Shown here: piece after piece, positions 21,816 to 32,136 of the stretch
How positions within the stretch are numbered: position 1 is the first letter of the stretch
How the letters are laid out: each line of letters opens with the position of its first letter
Origin: Pagrus major
Lineage: Eukaryota; Chordata; Actinopteri; Spariformes; Sparidae
Direction of reading: 5' to 3'
Assembly (NCBI RefSeq): GCF_040436345.1
Contig: NC_133219.1
Coordinates: 24,402,709 to 24,466,708 of the forward strand
Length of the DNA: 64,000 nucleotides
The notes under the pieces: generated by a model
Seen by the model: only the letters and a program-made list of their open reading frames with translations
What the model was told of the DNA's origin: nothing
The model's database searches: none
Position numbers and translations under genes: made by a program

Positions 21816-23656
21816 TCCTAAAAACATGGAGAAAAGATGCTTTCTTTACAATAATTTAAGAGCATGTTTACTCAGTTGTGTATTTAAAATCTTCATACGA
21901 ATTAAAGTCAAACCAAACAATAACGATAGAAACCTGTTATTGTCATCATGAATACATATCAATTTTTGAAAAAAAATAAAACATTTCAAAGCTACTATAT
22001 TTCTACCTTTTACATTTGTATGCCAGCGTGTACAAACAGGATTCTGTATATTACAACAGGTTTTCTTTGGCTTGTTCCACTTTCCACTAGGTTCTGTAAA
22101 ATGCAGTTTTTTCTGGGTTGGTGTCTTTGTTTTTTAAGACTCAGACAGAACATATAATACAATGTAAAGGCTTAGAATATCTCATTATTTCTAGGTCATC
22201 CACCTGGAGCTGTCTCCAAGGTCAGTTGTCACCTAGACTTGGAAGCTGCTTGGTTCATGAGAATCTTGGGACCTAGAATTAGCCAGAAATGATTGAGGCA
22301 TCATCTGTGCATACTGTTTTAAAGAACCATTTTAGAAGTATGTTCCAGACGACTGAAAAGGTTTTGATGAGAATTGTAAGACAACATAAAGAGCAAATAA
22401 AATATGTTTTAAAGATTGCTGTATCGTGCAGAATTAGTAACAAAACCCAATTAACCTTGAAAACCTTTTGTTCTTGAGTTTTACTATGTGCCCAGCTGGA
22501 ACCAAATTCTACAAATAATGATCCCAATCAATGACACTATTTTTCAAAGAAACAAATAGAATTCATGTGTATACATTAAGCCACTTGGAAACAAAATGTA
22601 TATGCCTTATATGTCTTATATGCAGCACAGCTTAAAGTAGAATTAGTGTCATGCAAAGGTGTCAATTATGGAATTTTTTGAAAGTTGTTAGTAGGTTTTA
22701 AAGTTGGCTGATTTCTTACCTGCTTCTCACGTGGACGTGTTGGTCTCTCTGTTAAAAATATGTATTAGCAGGCAGCTTCTCGAAGTTGGACTTTCAGAGG
22801 TTAAAGTTTAGGCATCACACAAGCAGAGAAATGCTCCAGGGCAGACCACTAACTTTTGTTTGTTGCTGCTTACCATCTACCTCTTATTTCTACTCCAGTG
22901 TCCTCTAAGTAGAAAGAAGTTTAGATAAAAAACAAACTTGGATTTCCGCTTGTACTTCTTTGTGTTTGGACCGCTGGTTGCTTCTGCAAGTGGCTGTGCA
23001 GGTCTTTTGTGGTTGAAAGCTATCAGTTCCTTGTCATACATACTTATATACCCAGGACTGGAGTGTTTTACCCCCCCCCCCCCAAACCTAACCACACATA
23101 TACAAAAGAATACACACCCTTCTCCTGATCAAACCATCCTTGACATGAGCGTGCCTAGCAGAGGACAGCCCTAGCGGAAGTGTTGTTAGCTTGTTAGTGT
23201 CGCATTTCAAAGACTCTTAGTCATGGTGCTGTTGTGGAGAGCCCACTGTCTTATTACTGAATGTCATTATAGTGCTTGACTGTGTATATATATGTGGAAG
23301 TGTATTCATTCATACCTTATGTCAGATTAACCAAACACTGGATGTTTTTCCCCAAGACTAAGGCATTACTGTCTCACTTTTTCTACACAGAATGAAAAAA
23401 GATTTCTATGGACCTTCAATAACTGACTTCACTAACTTGGGTACAGTTGAAACAGGCTGCAAACACAACACTGATACATCACTGATATATCACCTTTTAA
23501 CTTTTACAGCTGCATACTTTTAACCTTCATTCATAGTTATGTTTGTGTCTGAACGTCCAATATTCACTCTTCTTTTAGTTCTGTTTTGGTCCTCACCAAC
23601 TACTGAGAGAAACATCTGGCTCATTAGCTTCTAAGTACTCCATTATGTTCACTATG
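21816..23656. other. region upstream of pth2, no further gene recognised
   Basis: This should contain the pth2 promoter and any 5' non-coding exon, but no convincing TATA box or exon could be fixed. A poly-C run at 23071-23082 and short AT-rich frames are present. The minus-strand frame at 22877-23095 has normal-looking composition but no splice support or family resemblance. Confidence 0.5.
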
Positions 23657-24349
23657 TAGCCCCATTCACACTGCCCTTTGAGTGTGGGGATCCTGCACCA
23701 ATTCTCCGCATCCTCCTCTGTGTGAATGTTTCAGATGCAGCGAGGGGTGAAATTTCACTGTGCCTCTGATGCGCCTCCGGAGGTAGTATCAGAGGTGCAG
23801 CAGAGGCGAACCGGCATCTGTGTGAGCCAGTGGCGTAGAGCGGGGGCATGTCGATCTGATGGTGTTCACTGTCTGATAACTAAACAGATCCATCACTCAT
23901 CAAAATAAAGAGAAATGTCCCACAAAGCAACGTTACATGACCAAACAACAGTAAAGTAGTAACTGGTAGTGTCTTTGGCAACTTACGTGAGGAAAAAAAT
24001 ACTGCAGTTATACGTAGAAAAGACAGACAGTCATCCTTGTCTGTCTTGATCTGATTGGATCTCAATCACAACACATTATAACTGCATCCATATGATTATA
24101 AACATTCAGCGGGTACATGTTTAGATTAACAGGAGGACACCGGGGGAAACACGTTGAAAAAAACACACAGACGTCATCATCATGACGTGTACCGTCACGC
24201 ATCTTTTGGATCCGCAGCGCTGGCCTTCTGTATGAATTGACACAATGGTGCGGCTTTACGCCGGAGTTGCTTGGTTCTGTGTGAACAAAGGCAGAGAATT
24301 GACAAACCTCCGCTGCAGAGATAATGCGGCGTCTCTGTGAAAAGGGCTA
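23657..24349. mobile_element. ~0.7 kb MITE (TAGCCC...GGGCTA ends)
   Basis: The left end TAGCCCCATTCACACTGCCC and the right end TCTGTGAAAAGGGCTA are inverted repeats. Subterminal blocks such as CAATTCTCCGC / AGAGAATTG and CAGATGCAGC / GCTGCAGAG pair in inverted order. The interior is GC-rich with GCCTCTG/CAGAGGC motifs and encodes nothing recognisable. The target duplication was not resolved. Confidence 0.65.
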
Positions 24350-24906
24350 CTAACTGTCTGTCTGCCATTTGGTGTTGGGCAGGAAGTGCAGAATAGGAAT
24401 TGTATTTATTTTTTTTGCTAGGGTGCCGAAGTCATGCCTATCCTACTATTCTGTCATTGACTAGTACTTGTTGCCTTTGTTGGTTAGGTTTAGGAGTGAG
24501 ATTAGTTAGAGTTAGAATACCAGGGTAAGCCAATCAGAGGCAGATTAAGGTGGATCACGCCTTTGCCATCCTGGGAAAAAATCAACATTGCCATCCCTAG
24601 AGCCGAGTGTAACGTCAGTCAGTTACGTCATTTTCATAGATTCATAAATAGATAGTTTCATAGATAGTTAAATAGATCGTGGTTATATATATTATACAGT
24701 CAGCTACACCTATTGATTTGAGTGGACCTGTGAGTTATATATTGTGACAATGTACTGTTTTGATCACCTGTTTACACAGAGACTGCCAAATCCACCAAAA
24801 TTGACAATCTCAATCTTTATAGATATAATATGTAAGAATTCCACATTAAAATGTCAAAAAACCACTAGACCTTTGATATATATTATTTTGTTGAGTTATG
24901 TACATA
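24350..24906. other. intergenic spacer, no gene seen
   Basis: The spacer lies between the MITE and the CACTA-like element. It contains AT-rich sequence with TAGATAG-type simple repeats near 24640-24680 and nothing protein-like. Confidence 0.55.
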
Positions 24907-25473
24907 CACTCAAAGAAATGATTCTTGGCCCCAATAAACATGAAGCAATATTTTCAAGTAAACTGTAACTGAAATGCATAAAACTAAAGGTTTATTTAAT
25001 AAGAATAAGTAAACAGTATGTAAATATGCATTCTACAAATGGAATGTAAACAAATCGAGTAAACTTTATCTGACTGGATCACATAAGAAGAAAGTGGGCG
25101 TGTGCCATCATGTTGTCACCATGGTAACTGCAGAAATCTACGGGTTCGCCCACACTGCCCTCGCCCACACTTGGCACTGCCATGATGCGGAGCACATGCC
25201 ACACGCATTGATCCTGACCGACGGACAGCGACAAGTAGGCTTAATACGGTAAGTTTAATTGTTTGTAATGCATTATGTTAATGGTAGTGATATGATATGT
25301 TAGAATAATATCGATATGTTATTTTTTTGTTGTTTTTTCGAGTTTCTCGAAGGCCTTTATATTTTTGAAAGTCTGGTGAAGTTCGATTAGCACGCCAGGA
25401 TATGGCTTTTAGCATGAGCTAGCAGCACTGCTTCCACCCCGGTTATGTAAGCAGAATGAAGCTAATGGTTGGG

Positions 25474-26700
25474 CTAAGTTACTGTCGCTCAGCCTGCTCT
25501 ATTAAAATACTTTGGGTGTCCGAGCGACCGAGACCGAGGCCGGGTGTCGCCGTTTCCATTGCCGGGACGCGGCGGCCTTGCTAAGAGCTAGCTTTTTTAT
25601 GCTAAGGGCTAGCGCTAGGCTAACTGAGCACATGTTTAGCTGTTGGCTGGCACATGGCACCTGACCTGCTGCTGCAGTCGGGCACTTACTCACTGACTTG
25701 CTCTGCAGTGGGCAAGCCGAATTACGGCAAGGGTACAGAGTTTAAAATATTTTGAAACATATTAATTTAATGTCAAACGGTGTTTTTCTTGTCACTGTAA
25801 CATTAGCCAAATGCTGCTGTGTGGGAATGTTCTGTTCATTAAAATGTAAGTTAGTTAAGTCCCATGAGCTGACGTTGTGATTTGGCGCTGTAAATGAAGT
25901 GATTGATTAACATAACCATTTAAATTCTGATGGGTGGTGTTATTAATACTCTAAAAATAATATAAATATATTTCTGTGAAATATATTTTACTAAGTTACT
26001 GTCGCTCAGCCTGTGTCAGAGCGACCGAGACGAGGCCGGGTGTCGCCATTTCCATTGCCGGGACGCGACGGCCTTGCTAAGGGCTAGCTTTTTTATGCTA
26101 AGGGTTAACGCTAGGCTAACTGAGCACATGTTTAGCTGCTGGCTGGCACATGGCACCTGACCTGACCTGACCTGCTGCTGCAGTTGGGCGCTAACTCACT
26201 GACTTGCTCTGCAGTGGGAAAGCCGAATTACGGCAAGGCTACAGAGTTTAAAATATTTTGAAACGTATTAATTTAATGTCAAACCGAGTTTTTCTTTGTC
26301 ATTGTAACATTAGCCAAATGCTGCTGTGTGGGAATGTTCTGTAAGTTAACATTTTAATGAAGGAGTAAGTTAGTTAAGTCCCATGAGCTGACGTAAATTG
26401 TGACTTGCCGATATAAATGAAATGATTTAACATGAATTAAATTCTGATGGGTGGTGTTAATAACTCTAACAAATAATATAATTATATTTATGTGAATTGT
26501 TTTATTTCTTTGTGGGGGGTGGGGGGGGGGGGGGGTTAAATGCTGCTCATGTGGGAATGTTCTGTTAGATTTTAATGAAGGAGTAAGTTAGTTAAGTCCC
26601 ATGAGCTGACGTAAATTGTGATTTGGCGCTGTAAATGAAGAGATTGATAGACATAACCATATAAATTTTGATGGGTCTTGTTATTTATACTCTAAAAATA
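25474..26700 (+). repeat. tandem direct repeat, ~517-bp period, about 2.3 copies
   Basis: The segment beginning CTAAGTTACTGTCGCTCAGC at 25474 recurs at 25991 with minor differences through CTCTGCAGTGGG, TTACGGCAAGG and CCCATGAGCTGACGT. A third, partial copy (about 26536-26700) repeats only the last third. It is just upstream of the first gene of the CACTA-like element, where a promoter or transposase-binding subterminal array would lie. The first copy is locally GC-rich. Confidence 0.85.
26511..26535. repeat. poly-G tract
   Basis: An almost pure G run separates the second and third copies of the tandem repeat. A second G run lies near 26796-26806. Confidence 0.85.

Positions 26701-26773
<73 letters not shown>
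26701..26773. repeat. (AT)n microsatellite
   Basis: A long AT dinucleotide run terminates the third tandem-repeat copy. Confidence 0.95.
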
Positions 26774-26776
<3 letters not shown>

Positions 26777-27246
26777 CTGAATTATTATTTTTTTGGGGGG
26801 GGGGGGTATTCATTTTTGTTGAATTTTGGCTGGATATGGCAAAAGATAAAATAAACAGTTATTTTTCAGTGTGTTCAAACTTATTTAACTTAATACCACT
26901 AGCATTTAGATGTCATCCCTGCATGTGCTCACACAGTCTAACAGACATTTCTGCAGTTTTTCATCCACACTGGGTACTAAAAATTTAATATTTTTCATGC
27001 TCCTTTTTTTTTTTTCTTGTTACTTAGGGCACATCACCATAAGGCAAAGTAAACGGGGCACATCACCATACTCCAAAATCAACAAAGATCAACTCAGGTT
27101 GTATGGGCAACCTCTCAAATTAGGTGAGTACATGTGATGGCATTGTCAGTTGTTGAAGCTTAATTAAGCCATAGTTTTCTGCTAAAATGTTAGCTTTTAT
27201 TATATTTTCATCTGTGTTTCCTTTCTTTTCTAGGTAGAAGATGTGA

Positions 27247-29931
27247 ATGGGTGTGTGGGAATGTAAGGTCTGTGGAAAAACAGTCCCAAGTAGGTATGAA
27301 TTGCTTAAACATTGCAAGCTAAAACATGGCCATCATGGAAGCAGGTTCAGGCATTGCTGCCCATATTCTAATTGTCCATGCACATTTAGACTTTGGAACA
27401 GTCTTTTGAGTCATATATACCGTTCTCACAAAGCTCAAACATCTTCAGAACCATCTGAGATATCTATATATTCATGTCAGTTGTGTACATGTCCTAAACT
27501 TGCAAATGAACAAGATTACTTCAGTCATGTAAATGAACATTTGAGAAAACATGAAACTGTAACATGCATGTTCAAAGGTTGCTCTTTTAAAACTAACATT
27601 TACAATACATTTCATACTCATAAAAACAGGAAACATAATCCCCATACTGTAAATGATTTTAAAGCTGAGGTTGTTAGTGTTGTTGCAAGGTTACAGGAAT
27701 CAGACACTTCAGTTATTGATGTTTCTTGTGCAGCAGACACAGATGTAGAATCTGAAACGGATGTAGATGCACATGCTTCTCGTATTGAAGATCTTCCCAA
27801 AGCTATTGAGCAGAATATAGCCTCAGTTTTATTGAAGTTGGAGCATGTTCATTTTGTACCAGCTACAGCTATCGATGAATTACTTCAGGAATTACACTAT
27901 CTGTTAAGCTCTGTATCTGTTCCAGTCACATTTAACAGCCTGTGTAACATCCTTAATAAATGTTCTGTTACAGTTAATGAGTCAGTTGTCAAGGAGCTTG
28001 CTGAAACGGTGTGCAAGTCCTGTCCTTTAGCTAAAGCCTTTGCAAAAGATGGCCCCCTAGCTACAGCCTACAAAAGGAAACAGTATTATAAAAAACATTT
28101 CAATGTGGTAAACCCAGTTGAGTACATCCTTGACCCTAAGACAAATAAAACATACCAGTATATTCCTATTTTGCCTTCTCTTCAGCGTCTGTTAAGTAGT
28201 CGTGACATTTTAGAAAGTGTAATCCATACACACAAGATACAGGAAAGTATCTTGGATGTAGTACAGTATAAATCAGTAAGGGATGGAATTTACTTTAAAG
28301 AAAACATTTTTTTCACTGGGGAGGATTTGAAATTATCAGTGTCACTATACGTGGACGACTTTGAGGTGTGCAATCCCTTAGGCACATCCAGAAAAACTCA
28401 TAAACTTTGTGGTGTGTATTGGATTTTGAACAATTTACCACCTGGATCTCATTCAGCTCTTTCTTCTATCTACCTAGCCATTTTATGTAAGAGTACTGAT
28501 GTTAAGGTGTATGGGTATGAAAAAATTCTAGAGCCCCTTTTACAGGATTTGATCATTTTAGAGAAACATGGTGTTTTTATTACAGGTCTTGGAGAGTTTG
28601 TGAAAGGCACAGTCCAGTCAGTCATTGCAGATAATTTAGGAGCCCACGGGATTGCAGGCTTCATCGAAAGCTTCTCTGGTGTGTACTTCTGCAGGTTTTG
28701 TACAGGTGAGAAAACAGACATTCAGGACAAGGCTGTTCAGTCAGGACATTTTAACTTGCGAACAAAAGATCTACACGAAACACACGTTAAGTTTGCAAGG
28801 GAGAACTCAACAATCTATTGTGGAGTAAAGAGAGAGTGTTTTTTTACTAAGAATTTATCTTATTTTGATGTTACCCGAGGCTACCCTCCTGATATAGTCC
28901 ATGACTTATTTGAGGGTGTTGTCCCCGTTGAAATTGCCCTCTGCATCAGTGAAATAATTTCCAAAAAATATCTGTCTCTTGACACTCTTAACAAATTAAT
29001 CCTGAACTTTCCTTATAAGTGGGGAGACAGAACTAATAAACCTCATATTATACCACGAACTTACGCCTTTAGAAGGACCATTGGGGGTAATGCCCACGAA
29101 AATTGGAATCTATTGAGATTGCTTCCATTTATAATAAGAGACCTGGTACCAGAGGCAGAGCCTGTTTGGCTTGTGTTGCTTGACTTAAAAGAAATAGTTG
29201 AACTCGCTGTTGCTCCTCTTCATAATAAAGAAACCATTGCCTACTTAGACTGCAAAATCACAGAACACAGAGACAGGTTCTTGGAACTTTTTCCTGTACG
29301 ACTCTTACCAAAACATCACTTCCTCGAACACTACCCCCAAATGATCGAATGTTTTGGGCCTTTGGTAGGGCAGTGGACCATGAGGTTCGAGGTGAAGCAC
29401 AGCTTCTTTAAGAAAGTTGCTCGTCACACAAATTGTTTCAAGAATATACCGCTCACATTAGCAACTAAACATCAGCAAATGATTGCATATCATATCAGTG
29501 CATTAGATCTTAAATCTGTTTTGGAAGTTGAAAATGTTTCTGTGCTTCCTGTGGATGTAATGAACAAGGAAGTAGTGGGCAGCCTTAGGCAGAAATACCC
29601 TGAGATCAATGATGTACATCTTGCCAAAAATGCAACCATTAAAGGCATCTCCTACAAAATTGGAATGCTAATTCCATATGGTTCCACAGGTGGCTTACCT
29701 GAGTTTGCAGAGATCCTTCAAATCTGCATTGTTGAAAGAAGTTTGAGCTTTGTTGTAAGGGTATTGTGTGCATGGTATCGTGAGCATTTCAGAGCTTATG
29801 AGCTAACTACATCTCCCAATAGAGAGGTTGCCCTAGTTAATCTTGAAAACCTGGCCGATGCTTATCCACTCTGTGACTACACTGTGGGTGTGAAACGAAT
29901 GGTTACATTGAAAAGGCACATTATTGTTTAA
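27247..29931 (+). CDS. C2H2 zinc-finger / CACTA-type transposase-like protein, 894 aa
   Basis: A single uninterrupted coding exon; an untranslated exon is likely at 27028-27123 (AG...GT both sides) with the next acceptor at 27231-27233. An in-frame TGA lies immediately before the ATG, so the start is fixed. Residues ~1-135 hold four C2H2-like fingers (first: C6, C9, H22, H27; others around CCPYSNCPC, SCQLC and CMFKGC). The remainder has the look of a Tnp2-type En/Spm transposase: LYVDDFEVCNPLG (~366) followed by NLPPG, then PPDIVHDLFEGVVPVEIAL (~545) and KHHFLEHYPQMIECFGP (~688) with WTMRFEVKH. Expected role: nuclear recognition and excision of CACTA ends. There are no stops or frameshifts, so it may be recently active or domesticated. 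A host gene derived from such a transposase is the main alternative. Confidence 0.75.
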   Translation: MGVWECKVCGKTVPSRYELLKHCKLKHGHHGSRFRHCCPYSNCPCTFRLWNSLLSHIYRSHKAQTSSEPSEISIYSCQLCTCPKLANEQDYFSHVNEHLRKHETVTCMFKGCSFKTNIYNTFHTHKNRKHNPHTVNDFKAEVVSVVARLQESDTSVIDVSCAADTDVESETDVDAHASRIEDLPKAIEQNIASVLLKLEHVHFVPATAIDELLQELHYLLSSVSVPVTFNSLCNILNKCSVTVNESVVKELAETVCKSCPLAKAFAKDGPLATAYKRKQYYKKHFNVVNPVEYILDPKTNKTYQYIPILPSLQRLLSSRDILESVIHTHKIQESILDVVQYKSVRDGIYFKENIFFTGEDLKLSVSLYVDDFEVCNPLGTSRKTHKLCGVYWILNNLPPGSHSALSSIYLAILCKSTDVKVYGYEKILEPLLQDLIILEKHGVFITGLGEFVKGTVQSVIADNLGAHGIAGFIESFSGVYFCRFCTGEKTDIQDKAVQSGHFNLRTKDLHETHVKFARENSTIYCGVKRECFFTKNLSYFDVTRGYPPDIVHDLFEGVVPVEIALCISEIISKKYLSLDTLNKLILNFPYKWGDRTNKPHIIPRTYAFRRTIGGNAHENWNLLRLLPFIIRDLVPEAEPVWLVLLDLKEIVELAVAPLHNKETIAYLDCKITEHRDRFLELFPVRLLPKHHFLEHYPQMIECFGPLVGQWTMRFEVKHSFFKKVARHTNCFKNIPLTLATKHQQMIAYHISALDLKSVLEVENVSVLPVDVMNKEVVGSLRQKYPEINDVHLAKNATIKGISYKIGMLIPYGSTGGLPEFAEILQICIVERSLSFVVRVLCAWYREHFRAYELTTSPNREVALVNLENLADAYPLCDYTVGVKRMVTLKRHIIV

Positions 29932-29986
29932 GGTAGGTCTATACTGAAACTTCTTTCTCAATGTCTCATGAAATAGGGGTGTAACA

Positions 29987-29992
29987 AATAAA
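29987..29992 (+). terminator. polyadenylation signal of the transposase-like gene
   Basis: AATAAA lies 55 bp after the stop codon of the 894-aa frame. Confidence 0.65.
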
Positions 29993-30150
29993 AACCTGAT
30001 CTACTGTCATATGAAACATTTTTAAATTCTATTCCTCTTTAAATAATGTAAATGTTAGATGTTTTTTAGATATTCAGTGACAGATAGATGTTAGTTCAAA
30101 TAACCACACAATATAGTAGTATATTGTGTCTCTATCCATCTGTCTATATA

Positions 30151-30375
30151 CAGCTCTGGATAAAATTAAGAGATCAGTTTCTCTGGTTTTACTATATATA
30201 TATTACTATTTTACTATTATATGTATGTACAGTATGTGTTTGAAAAATATTCAATCAACTACTGACAACATTTCTCCCAAAATCGAGAAAAAAAATTGTC
30301 ATTTAGAGCTTTTATTGGCTAAGGACTAAACTAGTCTAAATAACAAAAATCAAGTCTTTTTAGACCTTGAAGAAT

Positions 30376-30424
<49 letters not shown>

Positions 30425-31079
30425 AAAGAAAACATGTTTATTTATTCCTAAACACAGCAAGAATATTTTAACTCAGGAAGAGTTTATATATCAGTTTTTG
30501 TGGGATAATGTTGATGTTTAATCCCAGCAGTGGTTTTTATTTATAATCTTCCTATAAAACCAGATGTGGTTCAGGTGATGACCTCATCAGTGTCTCATTA
30601 AGTAGAATGAGTTGTGTTTGTGTTGGTATTTAAAAAAGAAAAGAAAGGAATGAGTCATACATGTAGAGATGCTTTTAAGAAAGATTTGTGAAAGTGGTCT
30701 CTTATTTTTTTCCAAAACAAATAAGAGACCACTTTCACAAAATGTTTCTTAAAAGCATCTCTACATGTATGACAGTCAATCTTTTCTTTTCCTGAGTTAA
30801 AATATTTGTGTTCTTTAGGAATAAATATGAACATGTTTTCTTTGCATTATTATTCAAGGTCTGAAAAGACTTGATATTTTTGTTATTTAGACTAGTTAAG
30901 TCATTAGCCAATAAAAGCTCAATTTTTTTTTTTTTCAATTTTGGGAGAAATGTTGTTGGTAGTCAAACACAAAAAATAATTGAATTTTACTCAAACACAT
31001 CCCTGTAAATAGTAAAAACCAGAGAAACTGATCATTTTGGGAGTGGTCTCTTAATTTTTTCCAGAGCTGTAACTTTCTC
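30151..31079. mobile_element. foldback Tc1/mariner-type MITE, TA-flanked
   Basis: The left end CAGCTCTGGATAAAATTAAG and the right end, inverse, CAGCTCTGGAAAAAATTAAG are followed on both sides by ATCAGTTTCTCTGGTTTT. TA dinucleotides flank both ends (30149-30150 and 31080-31081). A central hairpin pairs AAAGTGGTCTCTTATTT with AAATAAGAGACCACTTT (about 30690-30737), so each half mirrors the other. An ATA trinucleotide run (30380-30422) sits in the left arm. No transposase is present. Confidence 0.85.
30380..30422. repeat. (AAT)n microsatellite
   Basis: An uninterrupted ATA/AAT trinucleotide run lies in the left arm of the mariner-type MITE and is absent from the right arm. Confidence 0.95.
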
Positions 31080-31138
31080 ATCTGTCTCTCTCCATCTCTC
31101 TATCATTTATCTATCCGTCTATGATTCATGATTTTTAA

Positions 31139-32012
31139 AGGGATAGTTCAACATTTTGGCAAGTTGGCCCATTGCCATAATCCCTATAGTTTTAAGAGTG
31201 GGTTCGTTACCTTTAATGGGCTCTTTGCACAGCTCCACTACTTCCTGAACTTAATGCTGCTCCTTTATTTCCTGTCTTACATTATTGGATAAACTGATTA
31301 ATCCAGGTGTGTCTGACCATTGTGACTACTCAGACACACCTGGATTCATCAGTTTGTCCAGTAATGTAAGACAGGAAATAAAGGAGCAGCATTAAGTTCA
31401 GGAAGTAGTGGAGTTGTGCATAGAGCCCATTGTCGGTGCAAGCTATATTTAGAGCGGCGGAGCAAAGCTGCGAGCTGCTCAAAGCTACACTACGGAGGCT
31501 CATGGGATTTCTTGGTTTCACTCATCAAAGTCATCAAATACACAATCCAACAACTCCACAACGTTCTGGTGGACAAGTTGTGACCTGCACATTCACCACG
31601 CTATGAGATAATAACAGAGCATTAAGAGACGGAGTTGTTTTAGAGGTAAATGCAGAGACTGCTTGATGAAAAACTGTCCCTGAAGGCAACGCACATCGTT
31701 GCATGTTTTGCATGAATTTCCTTCTAAAACAACTCTGTGTGGTAACGTTGTGTTATCTCATAGTGTGGTGAATGTGCAGGTCACAACTTGTCCACCAGAG
31801 CGTTGTTGAGTTGTTGGATTGTGTATTTGATGAGTTTGATGAGGGAAACCAAGAAATCCCATGAGCCTCCGTAGCGTAGCTCTGAGCAGCTCACAGCTCT
31901 GCTCCGCCGTTCTAAAAATAGCTTGCACAGACAATTAAAGGTAACAAACCTACTGCTATGACTATAGGGATTATGGAAATGGGCCAATTTGCCATAATGT
32001 TGAACTATCCCT
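31139..32012. mobile_element. 874-bp palindromic MITE with TTAA target duplications
   Basis: TTAA at 31135-31138 and 32013-32016 flanks inverted ends AGGGATAGTTCAACATTTTG and AATGTTGAACTATCCCT. Two nested palindromes lie inside. One is centred near 31325 (GGTGTGTCTGACC versus CAGACACACCTGG, continuing through CTGTCTTACATTA). The other pairs GGACAAGTTGTGACCTGCAC with its complement near 31779. TTAA targets fit piggyBac or Kolobok. It lies in the intergenic part of the CACTA-like element. Related fragments are at 14229 and in the loop near 17980-18090. Confidence 0.85.
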
Positions 32013-32136
32013 TTAAATTAGACATTAGCCGCTAAAGATGACCATAGTTGAAGTTCTTAAATAAAGTTGCAGTAATTAAATATTTTCATAACCTTTTGTG
32101 TCCTGTATTTGTTCCCTAGAATACATAAAGTGAAAG

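Noticed and set aside
22877..23095. 72-aa minus-strand frame with HSSPGYISMYDKELIAF
   Set aside because: The composition is plausible, but there is no splice context, start support or family match, and it runs into a poly-G tract.
30380..31080. CRISPR-like or RNA-gene interpretation of the repeated hairpins
   Set aside because: The repeats are inverted arms of a TA-flanked mariner-type MITE in a eukaryotic genome, with no spacers between regular direct repeats.
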